A stretch of 64,000 nt of DNA from Desulfuromonas soudanensis (GTDB taxonomy: Bacteria > Desulfobacterota > Desulfuromonadia > Desulfuromonadales > WTL): contig NZ_CP010802.1 of assembly GCF_001278055.1 (NCBI RefSeq), positions 620,001 to 684,000 on the forward strand, read 5' to 3'. The translations under genes were made by a program, and so were the position numbers. Shown in pieces: positions 1-8,190 of the stretch (position 1 is its first letter; each line of letters starts with the position of its first letter). Under the pieces are notes generated by a model. That model worked only from the letters and a program-made list of their open reading frames with translations, was not told the DNA's origin and did no database searches.

Positions 1-104
1 ACCAGGCGCTCGGCAAGCTTCTTCTTGAACTGTTCACGGATCGTCCCATCGAGCTTCTTCCACTCCTTCAGCGCCGATTCCTTGAATTCGAGGTTAAAGG
101 TCAT
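1..104 (-). CDS. RelE/ParE-family toxin, N-terminal part (runs off window)
   Basis: The ATG at 104 opens a frame that runs off the left edge after 34 codons. The visible peptide begins MTFNLEFKESALKEWKKLD, the usual start of RelE-type mRNA-interferase toxins, with the typical F-K-x-S-A-x-K-E-W-x-K-L pattern. The start lies inside the end of the antitoxin gene (11-nt overlap), the usual antitoxin-toxin order with translational coupling. By family the toxin would cleave mRNA at the ribosome and be neutralised by the Phd-type partner. The catalytic C-terminal residues lie outside the window, so activity cannot be judged. Confidence 0.85.
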   Translation of the reverse strand, partial: MTFNLEFKESALKEWKKLDGTIREQFKKKLAERL

Positions 105-339
105 CGAGGGAAACCGGCACAGTCGGTTCACTCTCCCGCTCTTTGACGATGCGGGAGAGCTCGTAGTCTTCGAGCTTTTCCATGAGGGCCTCGAAAGCCT
201 CGGCGGGGACGAGATAGGCGCTGGGTTTATTGTGGTTCAGAATCGCGACGGGGGTCCCCTCTGCTTCATGGATGATTCGAGAAGGATTTTTCTTCAGGTC
301 GCTGATACTGACGGAGGCGCGGGCATAAAGACGTTCCAT
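94..339 (-). CDS. Phd/YefM-family antitoxin
   Basis: This 81-residue protein has the Phd/YefM N-terminal DNA-binding fold (A-S-V-S-I-S-D-L-K-K-N-P, then E-G-x-P-V-A-I-L-N-H-N-K-P-x-A-Y-L-V-P) and an acidic C-terminal tail expected to wrap the toxin. An AGAGGT Shine-Dalgarno lies 6 nt before the ATG. The RelE-type toxin starts inside its last codons. Antitoxins of this family repress their own promoter, and an AT-rich inverted repeat lies just upstream at 375-391. The assignment to a type II toxin-antitoxin pair is firm. Which mRNA sites the toxin cuts is unknown. Confidence 0.9.
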   Translation of the reverse strand: MERLYARASVSISDLKKNPSRIIHEAEGTPVAILNHNKPSAYLVPAEAFEALMEKLEDYELSRIVKERESEPTVPVSLDDL

Positions 340-374
340 TTTTAAGACCTCTTTTGAGTGCTGTATGTAGTGCT

Positions 375-391
375 AAATATAGGTCATATTT
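375..391 (-). promoter_or_regulatory. Candidate operator/promoter of the Phd-RelE pair
   Basis: An inverted repeat, AAATAT-AGGTC-ATATTT, sits 36 bases upstream of the antitoxin ATG in an AT-rich patch inside GC-rich DNA. A direct repeat AGTGCT with 12-nt period (357-374) lies between it and the gene. This fits autoregulation by the antitoxin-toxin complex, inferred from position and symmetry only. Confidence 0.4.
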
Positions 392-628
392 TCGCAGATA
401 GCAAGGCCCCTCTCTGCCGGGGGAAGGCCCCCCCGGGTCAGGAGAGATGTCGCCTCTCCCTGAGTCATCCTGAAAAAGCCCTCAGCAGCCTCCAGTACCA
501 TTTCACCCACCCGCCAGACCGGCAGCCGCCTCGGGCTGACCGCCACCACGCCAACCGTCGAACACCGCATCGCCGGCCCCAGGCCCCCAGGCCGTCAAGA
601 TGCGACGGCCGGGGAGATTCCGGTGACC

Positions 629-1297
629 CTAAGACTTGGCAAATGCTTTCTGAAAAGCGTCGATCTGCCTTTCCAGGTCATCAAGTGAGGATTTCAGCGG
701 TGTTGCCTCCTTGTTCCTGGCCTGTTTGATTGCTTCGCCAAGGGTCGACATGAACAATTGAAGATCGGCATTGGGAATTCCATTCTGCTGAAACAATGCC
801 GTGTTTTTTGAAAAAAAGGTCACCACCTCTTTCAATTCCGAGAGCACATTGGAAAAATTCTTCTTTTCCAAGGACTCCTGTGCCTCCTCTCCGATATACT
901 TTTTTAACGTTTGAATGACCGGATGAACCTTGTAGTCGAAATGCCCCATGATTTCGAACAACAGAACCTGCATTGCAATAAAGCTTTTTTCAGATTTCTC
1001 CTCATGTTCGGATTCAAGAAACTGGCCGAGGGCAGTGATCGACGCAATGAATCGGTCATGCAGGTCGGCGGGCACCTGCTTCTCGAACGATCGGTAAACG
1101 TCAGCATACATCTTTTGTATTTCGCTTAAGGTCGCACGCGCCTCAGTCCATTGACCTCCCTCGAAGTGTTCTTCCAGCTCAGAGACTTCTTCGAGAATCG
1201 CTGTGAGATTTTGGGGCGGTGCAGGCTTGGCATAGGAAACCGCCGCCAGCAGAAGAAAACAGACTGTCGCGGCCATCCTTGGAAAAATCTTCACCAT
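629..1297 (-). CDS. Putative secreted helical protein of unknown function
   Basis: This 222-residue protein is not a family I recognise. It has a clear Sec signal peptide (residues 1-23, ending V-S-Y-A before K-P-A-P-P) and then an almost entirely helical, charged region with no Cys in the mature part and no haem motif. The ATG at 1297 is chosen because GAGAGGTG lies 7 nt upstream; a GTG at 1306 sits inside that Shine-Dalgarno. The likely location is the periplasm. It has the layout of small four-helix periplasmic proteins (cytochrome c' or chaperone-like), but that is only a shape comparison. It stands alone, between the glycosidase gene and the toxin-antitoxin pair. Confidence 0.75.
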   Translation of the reverse strand: MVKIFPRMAATVCFLLLAAVSYAKPAPPQNLTAILEEVSELEEHFEGGQWTEARATLSEIQKMYADVYRSFEKQVPADLHDRFIASITALGQFLESEHEEKSEKSFIAMQVLLFEIMGHFDYKVHPVIQTLKKYIGEEAQESLEKKNFSNVLSELKEVVTFFSKNTALFQQNGIPNADLQLFMSTLGEAIKQARNKEATPLKSSLDDLERQIDAFQKAFAKS

Positions 1298-1385
1298 GAT
1301 ATTCACCTCTCTGTGTTGTTGGGGGCATTCTCGTTTCGAATAGGGGCCGATTGAACCCGAACATGCCGGGGCGAAAGCGCCTGCA

Positions 1386-2588
1386 TCACGTCATTCGGGG
1401 GGTGCGGTCGGTCAGGGTGTGGTAGGCAAGGAGGAACATCGCCGCGTTCCACGACTGTCCGGCCATCCCCATGGGGGCGCCGCTCGTGCCGTGGAACCAC
1501 TCGTTGAACTCCCAGTCGTTGACCTGATTGGCCAGGGCGAGTACTTCCAGCTCCTCCCAGGCCTCCTCCCTTTTCCCCAGCCGGTCGAGGGCGAGAATCC
1601 AGAAGGCGCCGGCGAAGGGCCAGCTGCCGCCGTTGTGGTACTGCCAGGGGAGATTCTGCTCGTGGCGCAGCATGTAGGGGCGCCAGTGGGGATCGCCCGG
1701 TTCGATGGGGGTCCCGACGACGCGCAGGGGATAGGGGCGGTGGGCGCCCCCTTCGATCACGGCCGAAACGATCCGTTCGCCGTGGGAGGGGTCGGCCAGG
1801 CCGGTGAGGAGGGCGAGGGTGTTGGCGAGGAGATCGGCCTCCAGCCCCCAGGAGGTGAAATTGACGAAGCTCAGGAAGAAGGGGGAGGGGGGCATCCCCT
1901 CGCGGATGTTATCCGTCATCCGCCGCATCCGCTGGGACGTCGGGAGCGTCTCGGCGAAGGGGTAGAAGAGCTCGCCGGCGCTCTGGCGGGTCTGTCCGGC
2001 CCCGGCGAGTCCGTAGAGCTCCTTGACCCGGAACCAGAGGGCGTTGGTGTAGAGGACAAAGCCGGAGCGGGGCATGATGTCGGCCCAGTCGCTGGCTTCG
2101 TTCTGCTGCAGCAGCCCCCAGGCGGGGTGCTCCTGGCAGGCAAGCCAGCGGAGGCTCCCTTCGATCTGCGGCGCGAGCTGTGCGCCGAGATCGCTCCCCG
2201 GCACCCGTTCGTCGAAGCTGTGAAGGGCGATGAGCCACCAGAGGGTGGCGTCGATGCAGCCGGTGTACCAGAAATCGACCTCCCCCGAATCGGGGCGGAC
2301 GAAGTTGGCGATCTGTCCGTTGGCCGCCTGCCTCCGTCCGAGGGTCAACAGCCCGGCGCGGGCGCAGGAGATCAGATCGGGCTCCTTCGAGGCGGCCATG
2401 CCGAGGGCGCAGATGGCGGCGTCGCGGCCGAAGATGGTGTCGTAGTTGCGGGCGCGGGCCGACTCGGTCCGGCTGGCCGCCAGGATGCCGGCCGGCGTCG
2501 CATTGCGGCGCAAAAGGGTCAGGGCCTGGAGGTAGCAGGCGTCGATGAGCGGCCGGTCCAGGGAGGGCGCGCGAAGTGTCTGATTCAT
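1386..2588 (-). CDS. Six-hairpin (alpha/alpha)6 glycoside hydrolase, glycogen-debranching/neutral-invertase-like
   Basis: This 400-residue cytoplasmic protein has the marks of the six-hairpin glycosidase superfamily: N-Y-D-T-I-F-G-R-D-A-A-I near residue 50, V-D-F-W-Y-T-G-C-I-D-A-T-L-W-W, several W-rich helices, and the C-terminal G-M-A-G-Q-S-W-N-A-A-M-F. The pattern is closest to proteins annotated as amylo-alpha-1,6-glucosidase or GH100 neutral invertase. The substrate is therefore an alpha-glucan or sucrose-like sugar and cannot be fixed from sequence. The ATG at 2588 is preferred because ACGGAG lies 10 nt upstream; an in-frame extension to 2672 is Arg/Pro-rich and has no homology feel. It follows the fdhD-mobA gene by about 100 nt on the same strand, with no functional link visible. 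Confidence 0.75.
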   Translation of the reverse strand: MNQTLRAPSLDRPLIDACYLQALTLLRRNATPAGILAASRTESARARNYDTIFGRDAAICALGMAASKEPDLISCARAGLLTLGRRQAANGQIANFVRPDSGEVDFWYTGCIDATLWWLIALHSFDERVPGSDLGAQLAPQIEGSLRWLACQEHPAWGLLQQNEASDWADIMPRSGFVLYTNALWFRVKELYGLAGAGQTRQSAGELFYPFAETLPTSQRMRRMTDNIREGMPPSPFFLSFVNFTSWGLEADLLANTLALLTGLADPSHGERIVSAVIEGGAHRPYPLRVVGTPIEPGDPHWRPYMLRHEQNLPWQYHNGGSWPFAGAFWILALDRLGKREEAWEELEVLALANQVNDWEFNEWFHGTSGAPMGMAGQSWNAAMFLLAYHTLTDRTPRMT

Positions 2589-2691
2589 GAACGGTTTTCT
2601 CCGTCTCGGTTTGCCGCCTAAGGTACAGGGAAACGGAGTCCGGCACAAGTGCGACGTCGCGGGGCGTTTCAATCCTCCCCCCTTTTCGCGT

Positions 2692-4101
2692 TCACTCCGC
2701 CGGCAAAACCCTCTTCTCCTTTTGGGTTATCGTCGGGCGGGTTTCCCGCAGGGTAAAGTAATCCTGCGGCGTATTGATATTGCGGAAGGAGAGCCCCTCG
2801 GGATCGAAACGCATCCATTCTTCGGCGGGGAGTTCTGTGACCCTGACGGCGGAAAAAAAGTCGACAATACGTCGTCCATCCTTCTGCAGCACGGCTTCCA
2901 TGGCGGGAAGGCAGGCTTTGCCGTAGCAGGCGTGAAGCGGTTCGAGGCCGTGGTGACTGCGGGGAATGTGCACGTCGGCCGCATGATTTTCCAGGCAGAG
3001 ATGCCGGATCAGTTCCGGAACGAGAAAAGGCATGTCGCAGGCGGCGACAAAGATCCGGGGCTCCGTGGCGTGATGGAGGCCGGCATGAATCCCCGCCAGG
3101 GCTCCCTTGCCGCGATGGAGGTCGGGGACCTTGCGGCAGGGGATGTCGGTGTAGAGCGTCGGGGAATTGGTGACGATCAAAACCTCTTCGAAGAGGCTCG
3201 CCATGAGCTGATAGCTGCGCTCGATAAAGCGTTCGCCGTCGAGGGGGAGGAGCGATTTGTCGCTCCCCATGCGGCGGCTTTCCCCGCCGGCCAGGATGAT
3301 TCCGGTGGTCGCCGGAATCAGGCCGGCGGAGTTCGGCAGCGTGAGCTGTATCGGATGGGTGTAAACCTCGAAGCGCTCGCCGCGCAGGTAGCCGATGAGG
3401 GTGATTCCGGCCTGGCGGGCGACCCTGACCGCCGCTTCGGTGGCCGAGGTCCGGGAGGCGATCAGGCCGATGCCGAGACGGGCCGCCTTGGCGACCATTT
3501 CCGTGGAGATGCGTCCGGAACTGACCAGCATGCAGCCGCTGAGGTCGATCCCTTTGCACAACGCCTCCCCGGCGATCCGGTCGAGAGTGTTGTGCCGGCC
3601 GAGATCTTCGGCGTGCAGCAGCAGCCGGCCGGCGGTATTGCCGACCGCGGCGGAATGGACCCCCCCATGGCGGCCGTAGAGTTCGGTCTTTTCCGCCAGG
3701 AGCCGCATGAGGTCGAAAACTCCCGCGGCGGGATAGTGTCTTCTTTCCAGCGGCGGACGATCTTCCGGCAGATCGAGATGGAAGCTGATGCCGGTGCCGC
3801 AGCCGGAGGTCAGGGTCGGGCGCAGATTATGCGGAACCTCGCCGCGGATCTGCACCCGTGCAGCCCCCTGTTCGCTGCAGACTCCGAGGCAGCGGATATC
3901 GTCGAGGGAGGCGATGATCCCCTGCAGGCGCAGAAACCCCACCACGAGAAAGTTGAGCTGGTGGGGCGAGGCGATCAGGGTGGCCAGAAGCCGGTTGTTG
4001 ATGGTCAGTTGCAGCGGATACTCGGCGACCAGGGGGCGGACGGCCGGCAGGAGCTTTCCCCTTTCATAGCGGTGGATGATCAACGGCTGCTCTTCGCTCA
4101 T
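2692..4101 (-). CDS. fdhD: FdhD-MobA fusion: formate dehydrogenase sulfurtransferase plus Mo-cofactor guanylyltransferase
   Basis: This 469-residue protein joins two cofactor enzymes. Residues 1 to about 255 are FdhD, which passes sulfur from IscS to the Mo cofactor of formate dehydrogenase: E-D-L-G-R-H-N-T-L-D-R near 165, S-S-G-R-I-S-T-E-M near 195 and S-R-T-S-A-T-E-A-A-V near 217. Residues 265-450 are MobA, which attaches GMP to molybdopterin, with the nucleotide loop I-I-L-A-G-G-E-S-R-R-M-G-S-D-K-S. The FdhD sulfur-transfer loop reads T-S-G-C101-G-T-G, so only the first Cys of the usual CxxC is present. AAGGAG precedes the ATG by 8 nt. It follows fdhE by 13 nt, in the operon of the enzyme it matures. 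Confidence 0.93.
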   Translation of the reverse strand: MSEEQPLIIHRYERGKLLPAVRPLVAEYPLQLTINNRLLATLIASPHQLNFLVVGFLRLQGIIASLDDIRCLGVCSEQGAARVQIRGEVPHNLRPTLTSGCGTGISFHLDLPEDRPPLERRHYPAAGVFDLMRLLAEKTELYGRHGGVHSAAVGNTAGRLLLHAEDLGRHNTLDRIAGEALCKGIDLSGCMLVSSGRISTEMVAKAARLGIGLIASRTSATEAAVRVARQAGITLIGYLRGERFEVYTHPIQLTLPNSAGLIPATTGIILAGGESRRMGSDKSLLPLDGERFIERSYQLMASLFEEVLIVTNSPTLYTDIPCRKVPDLHRGKGALAGIHAGLHHATEPRIFVAACDMPFLVPELIRHLCLENHAADVHIPRSHHGLEPLHACYGKACLPAMEAVLQKDGRRIVDFFSAVRVTELPAEEWMRFDPEGLSFRNINTPQDYFTLRETRPTITQKEKRVLPAE

Positions 4102-4114
4102 CCCTTCTTCTCCT

Positions 4115-4966
4115 TCAGTTCCCCGGAGTCTCTTTTTTGCCGCGGCAAAACCCTTCTCTGGCGGCCATCAGGTCGAGGTGCAGGGTGGCGACATCCTCCA
4201 CCTCCAGGGGGAGGTCCTCGCTGCCTTCACGACTGTTGACGACTTTGAGATAGCCGCTGCACTTGCGGCAGACGTCGACCCGACAGCCGGATTCGCCTTC
4301 TGCCGTAAAATAGGCCAGGGTTTCGTGGTCGGTGTTGCCGCAGTGGATACAGGTCAGGCGCTTGAAGGCCCAGTGGTTGCCGCAAAGGCCGCACTGCAGG
4401 CGCTTTTTCCCCTCCTCGCCGCTGAGTTCGGCGATGGACGGCAGCCCTCCGCAGATCGGACAGTAGCCGTGATCCCAACCCTGGACCGCACTTTCGAGCC
4501 CCTGGTGGCGACAGCGCTCCAGCGCCGCGCCGAGGGCGGTGGTCAGGGAGTATTCGAGGAGAGCCGGCTGGACCTGAAGTCTCTCGGCCGTTCTGGCCAG
4601 CGGTTCGCGGTCGCGCTCGAAAACGGCGCGCAGCAGTTTCGGCAGATCGAGGCCGCCAGCCGCCAGGGCGGTTTGCAGGGACGCAAGCTCCTCCTGCCCC
4701 TGCTGACCGTGGTCGCGCAGGACCTGCAGCAGGTCGGCGAAAAAGCGTTGCGCCGCAGGCGCATCGATCCGCAGCATCTCGCCGCGCAGGAGGGGGAACC
4801 CCTGTTCCTGCCGGGATTTTGCGTCCTTGAGGTCGGCCTCGACGGCCAAAAAGGGGGGGGCGTCGGCGAAGAGTTGGTAGAGTCGCGTGTAAAAGCGGCA
4901 GACAGCGGTCAGCGCCGGTTTTGCTGCGGCTAAATTCTCGAGGCGTTGGAGGCGTTTCTGCAGCAT
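4115..4966 (-). CDS. fdhE: Formate dehydrogenase accessory protein FdhE
   Basis: This 283-residue cytoplasmic protein is needed to assemble respiratory formate dehydrogenases; FdhE binds the catalytic subunit and carries iron on a rubredoxin-like Cys cluster. The C-terminal half shows the four expected CxxC pairs in order: C-P-I-C-G, C-G-L-C-G-N-H-W, C-I-H-C-G-N and C-R-K-C-S-G. The N-terminal half is helical. The ATG at 4966 is chosen for its AAGGAG at 8 nt; the frame stays open further upstream but without a ribosome-binding site. It lies between the peroxidase gene and fdhD-mobA on the same strand, about 70 nt after the former. Confidence 0.92.
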   Translation of the reverse strand: MLQKRLQRLENLAAAKPALTAVCRFYTRLYQLFADAPPFLAVEADLKDAKSRQEQGFPLLRGEMLRIDAPAAQRFFADLLQVLRDHGQQGQEELASLQTALAAGGLDLPKLLRAVFERDREPLARTAERLQVQPALLEYSLTTALGAALERCRHQGLESAVQGWDHGYCPICGGLPSIAELSGEEGKKRLQCGLCGNHWAFKRLTCIHCGNTDHETLAYFTAEGESGCRVDVCRKCSGYLKVVNSREGSEDLPLEVEDVATLHLDLMAAREGFCRGKKETPGN

Positions 4967-5036
4967 CGTATTCTCCTTAAAGTCAACCCGGGGCTGAGGC
5001 CCAGGGTCAACGGTTGAAGGAACCTCGGGACCGGTG

Positions 5037-6128
5037 TCAATCCCCAGGCAGGTGCGGGCGGTGCACCTCGGGGACGGTTCCCGAAAGACTTTCGAGGAAC
5101 GCGACCAGGGCCGCCTGTTCCTCGGGGGAAAAATCAGGGGATTTGAGCTGTCTGCTCTTCTGTGCGTCATGTCCCCCGCCGCGGCTGAAAAAGGCGACCA
5201 CGTCCTTCAGGGTATTCATGCTGCCGTTATGCATGTAGGGGGCGGTCTGCGCCACCTGGTGCAGGGGCGGGGTGCGAAAAGACCCCATGTCCGACGGCTC
5301 TTTACTCACCCCATAACGCCCAGGATCCCGCGGCAGCATCGGCAGCCCTTTCTCGGCGAGAACAAATCGTCGGGTGGCGCGCTGCTGCCAATCTTCCTGC
5401 AGGTCGCTCCTTTCGGCGACGCCGAGGTTGTGAAATTGCTCGTCGCTGAGCATCGCCCCGGCGTGACATTGGCTGCATCCGCCACGCGGACCAAAAAAGA
5501 TTTCCATCCCCTGGCGCGCCTGCCGGCTGAGAAGCTGCGGCTCCCCTTTCAGGTAGCGCTCGAAGGGACTGTCGAGAGAGGTCAGGGTCTGCTCAAAGGC
5601 GGCCAGGGCCGAGAGAATCAGTTCCTTGCTGATCTCGGCGGAATATGCCTTTTCAAAGGCCTCCCGGTATTCAGGGATCTCCGCCAGTTTGGCGACGATA
5701 TAGGGGAGGTTGCTGTTCATTTCGAAGGGAGTCTCGATCGGTTCGGCGGCCTGATGAGCCAGGCTGTCACTGCGCCCATCCCAGAAAAAGGTTTTCAGGT
5801 AGGCGGCGTTGAGCAGGGTCGGCGTGTTGCGCCAGTGTTTGGTGGTCGGATACGCCCCCGAAATGTCGCGGCCATCGGCAAAGGCCTGATCCGGAAGATG
5901 GCAGACGGCGCAGCTCATGGTGCCGTCCCCGGAGAGCCGCCGGTCGAAAAAGAGCCTGTGACCGAGCTCGATTTTGGCCGTGCTCTGGAGCTCGATCGGG
6001 GCCAGGGGGGCAGGGAGTACGATGCCCAGTTGCGCCCAGGTCCGGGTCCCGAACAAGAGGAGGACCAGGAGGCCGAGCTGACAGAGCCTCCGGCTGTAGC
6101 CGAGGCCTTTCAAGGGGGGCAGGGTCAT
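5037..6128 (-). CDS. Di-haem cytochrome c peroxidase (CcpA/MauG family)
   Basis: This 363-residue periplasmic protein has an N-terminal hydrophobic signal or anchor (residues 16-33) and two haem c sites, C73-A-V-C-H and C218-S-Q-C-H, in the spacing of bacterial di-haem peroxidases. The family signatures L-F-F-D-R-R-L-S-G-D-G-T-M-S-C, F-R-T-P-P-L-H and P-Y-M-H-N-G-S-M are all present; the last supplies the Met ligand. It would reduce H2O2 with electrons from small cytochromes, though MauG-like oxidation of another protein is possible. Its ATG overlaps the stop of the DsbA-like selenoprotein gene by 4 nt (ATGA), so the two are translationally coupled inside the formate dehydrogenase operon. Confidence 0.92.
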   Translation of the reverse strand: MTLPPLKGLGYSRRLCQLGLLVLLLFGTRTWAQLGIVLPAPLAPIELQSTAKIELGHRLFFDRRLSGDGTMSCAVCHLPDQAFADGRDISGAYPTTKHWRNTPTLLNAAYLKTFFWDGRSDSLAHQAAEPIETPFEMNSNLPYIVAKLAEIPEYREAFEKAYSAEISKELILSALAAFEQTLTSLDSPFERYLKGEPQLLSRQARQGMEIFFGPRGGCSQCHAGAMLSDEQFHNLGVAERSDLQEDWQQRATRRFVLAEKGLPMLPRDPGRYGVSKEPSDMGSFRTPPLHQVAQTAPYMHNGSMNTLKDVVAFFSRGGGHDAQKSRQLKSPDFSPEEQAALVAFLESLSGTVPEVHRPHLPGD

Positions 6129-6715
6129 GGTTTTGCCGCCTCGGTAAGGGCCTGATCGATCAATGTGCGAAACATCTTGATCGGTCGTTCGCCAACCAGC
6201 ACCCGGCCGTTAATGACGAAGGTCGGGGTCTGGAAAAAATCGAGCCTGCGCGCCAGGGCAAAATCGGCCTCGACCCGCGGCAGGTATTTCTGCCCGTCCA
6301 GCTCCCGCCGGAAACGCGGCACATCCAGTCCCAGTTCTTGCGCATAGCCGAGCAGGCTGTCGCGGTCGAGTTGTTTGCGCTCAAGCATCAGATCGTGCAT
6401 CTCCCAGAACTTCCCCTGGGCGCCCGCCGCCTCGGCCGCCTGCGCTGCCAGCGCGGAAAAGTCGCGGTAACGGTAGGGGTAATGTTTGATCACCAGCTTG
6501 AGCTTTCCTTTGTATTCCTCCATCAGTTGCTGGACGATCGGACCGACCGCCTGACAGTGGGGTCACTGAAAGTCGATAAACTCCACCATCACCACCGGCG
6601 CATCGTTTGCACCCCGCGCCGGGGAATCCCCCAGGGGGACTTCCTTCAGCGTCCCCGCCAGCGCCGGGAGGGTAAAGTTGAGCAGCAGGACGAGGACGAT
6701 CAATGATCGCAGCAA
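6125..6715 (-). CDS. Periplasmic thioredoxin/DsbA-like selenoprotein (UPHC active site, in-frame UGA at codon 51)
   Basis: Reading through one in-frame TGA (6565-6563) gives a 196-residue protein. It has a signal peptide (residues 1-21, ending P-A-L-A), a thioredoxin-fold strand V-V-M-V-E-F-I-D-F-Q, then U51-P-H-C54, a helical insertion, and Q-T-P-T-F-V-I-N-G with the cis-Pro loop. Sec takes the place of the catalytic Cys of the usual C-P-H-C. The start is a TTG at 6715 with AGGAG 6 nt upstream; no in-frame ATG lies before the UGA. A hairpin with a GGUCC loop 18 nt after the UGA could be the SECIS. It sits between fdnI and the di-haem peroxidase and overlaps the latter by 4 nt. A role as a periplasmic thiol/selenol oxidoreductase is inferred; the partner is unknown. 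Confidence 0.88.
6535..6549 (-). promoter_or_regulatory. Candidate SECIS hairpin of the DsbA-like gene
   Basis: In the mRNA, CGGUC pairs with GAUCG around the loop GGUCC. The loop starts 18 nt after the UGA, inside the window known for bacterial SECIS elements, and has the expected G-G-U. The stem is short, so the call rests on position and on agreement with the other two UGA genes here. Confidence 0.6.
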
Positions 6716-6795
6716 GCGCAGCTCCTTTTTTCAGGTCGATCGGTTTGTCAACGGCGGCGCGACCGGTCCACGGCGGGGTCGCCCCCGAGCGGTCC

Positions 6796-7407
6796 CTAAC
6801 CCTTAACGATTTTCTGATACCACTTGCTGGCGTGTTTTTTGGCCCAGCCTTTTGTCACTCTCCCCCAGAGCATCCCTTCGAGGGTTCCCGGATTGCCGAT
6901 GGTGGCGAGGTAAACATGAACCACCATGCCGACCATGAAGAGGGTGAAGAAAAGACCGTGCAGCATCAGGGCAAACTGGGTCAGTCCGCGGCCGTAGGCG
7001 GTCGGATCCCAGATGATCAGGCCGGTGGCGCCCATGACCAGCGCGGCGATTATGGCGAAAATTCCGAACAGCTTCTGCCCGGCGTTGAACTTGTCCTGGG
7101 GTATCTCCTGGCGCTGGCGGGACAGATAACCGCCGAATTTGGCAATCCAGCGGCGATCATCGGCATCGAAGTGGATGGTATCGCCGGCATGGCGCAGGAA
7201 AAGGAGGAGGGAGGCGAAGAAAAAGACGGGACCGGCCCATTTGTGAACCAGTATCCCCTGCTGCGGGCTGCCGAAGAGGGTGAAATAGCCGAAAAAGGTG
7301 TGGGCAAAGAGGCCGAGGCCGGAAAGGAGAAGGAGGAAAAAAGAGATGGCGACCACCCAGTGGACAATACGGTCGGTGGCGTTAAAGCGATCGATGTATC
7401 TTGACAT
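6796..7407 (-). CDS. fdnI: Formate dehydrogenase cytochrome b556 (gamma) subunit
   Basis: This membrane protein of about 203 residues has four hydrophobic segments (near residues 15-38, 52-72, 110-132 and 148-170) and the His residues that hold two b haems: R-I-V-H-W-V-V near the start, V-H-K-W-A-G, and L-H-G-L-F-F...M-V-V-H-V-Y-L. It takes electrons from the iron-sulfur subunit across the membrane to quinone. The ATG at 7407 has GGGAGG at 8-9 nt; an ATG at 7413 overlaps the fdnH stop (ATGA) but lies too close to that Shine-Dalgarno. It is directly downstream of fdnH, completing the alpha-beta-gamma set. Confidence 0.93.
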   Translation of the reverse strand: MSRYIDRFNATDRIVHWVVAISFFLLLLSGLGLFAHTFFGYFTLFGSPQQGILVHKWAGPVFFFASLLLFLRHAGDTIHFDADDRRWIAKFGGYLSRQRQEIPQDKFNAGQKLFGIFAIIAALVMGATGLIIWDPTAYGRGLTQFALMLHGLFFTLFMVGMVVHVYLATIGNPGTLEGMLWGRVTKGWAKKHASKWYQKIVKG

Positions 7408-7409
7408 GA

Positions 7410-8183
7410 TCATTCACCTCCCTTGTTTTCGAGGTCATCCGAATCTTCAACCTGTTTCGGCCCGACGGTCACATAGTGCAGGGCCGCGACGCCGATGGCC
7501 CCCCAGAAGCCGAGAATGCCGAGGGGTTTGACGACATCCTTCCAGAAGAAGATCGAGGCGGGAATCGCCGGGTTTTTGGGGAGCTGGTAGGTCCCCGGCT
7601 GGTCGTCAAGGACATAGAGGACCCCGAGACCTCCGAGATCCTGCTCGCCGTAGAGCTTTTTCCCGGCGCCCCTGGCGGCGGCGATGAGTTCATCGCGGTC
7701 GCCGAATTTGAGCGTTTGCGTCGGGCAGGCCTTGACGCAGGCCGGGAGGAGGCCGTTTTGTATCCGGTCACTGCAGGCGTGGCACTTGGTGACCTTCTTT
7801 TTTTCATCGTAGCGGGGGACATCGAAGGGGCAGCCGTTGACGCAGTAGTGGCATTCGATGCACTTCTCCTGATTGTAGGCGACCAGCCCCTCTTTGGTGT
7901 GATAGAGGGCCCCAGCCGAGGGGCACACCTTGACGCAGCCGGCATCGGCGCAGTGCATGCAGCGTCGATTGATGAAGAGCCAGCGCAGGTCCTCCCCCTC
8001 CTCCTGCTGTTCGATAAAATGGATCTTGTTGTAGAGTTGGGGGGTCAGATCCGGGGGGTTTTCATAGCTTCCGGAATTGACAGAGGCTTCGGCATCCAGT
8101 TTGTTCCATTGTTTGCAGGCGACCTGGCAGCTGCGGCAGGCGGTGCAAAGGGTGGTATCGATCAGAAATGCTTTCCGTTTCAT
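7410..8183 (-). CDS. fdnH: Formate dehydrogenase iron-sulfur (beta) subunit
   Basis: This 257-residue electron-transfer subunit has four [4Fe-4S] binding groups: C-T-A-C-R-S-C-Q-V-A-C near the start, C-M-H-C-A-D-A-G-C-V-K-V-C-P, C-I-E-C-H-Y-C-V-N-G-C-P, and C-H-A-C...C-V-K-A-C-P. A single C-terminal membrane helix (about residues 220-240) anchors it, as in the FDH-N beta subunit. It is exported as a complex with the Tat-bearing alpha subunit. The ATG lies 7 nt after the fdnG stop, and GAGG precedes it. Confidence 0.95.
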   Translation of the reverse strand: MKRKAFLIDTTLCTACRSCQVACKQWNKLDAEASVNSGSYENPPDLTPQLYNKIHFIEQQEEGEDLRWLFINRRCMHCADAGCVKVCPSAGALYHTKEGLVAYNQEKCIECHYCVNGCPFDVPRYDEKKKVTKCHACSDRIQNGLLPACVKACPTQTLKFGDRDELIAAARGAGKKLYGEQDLGGLGVLYVLDDQPGTYQLPKNPAIPASIFFWKDVVKPLGILGFWGAIGVAALHYVTVGPKQVEDSDDLENKGGE

Positions 8184-8190
8184 AGCGTCC

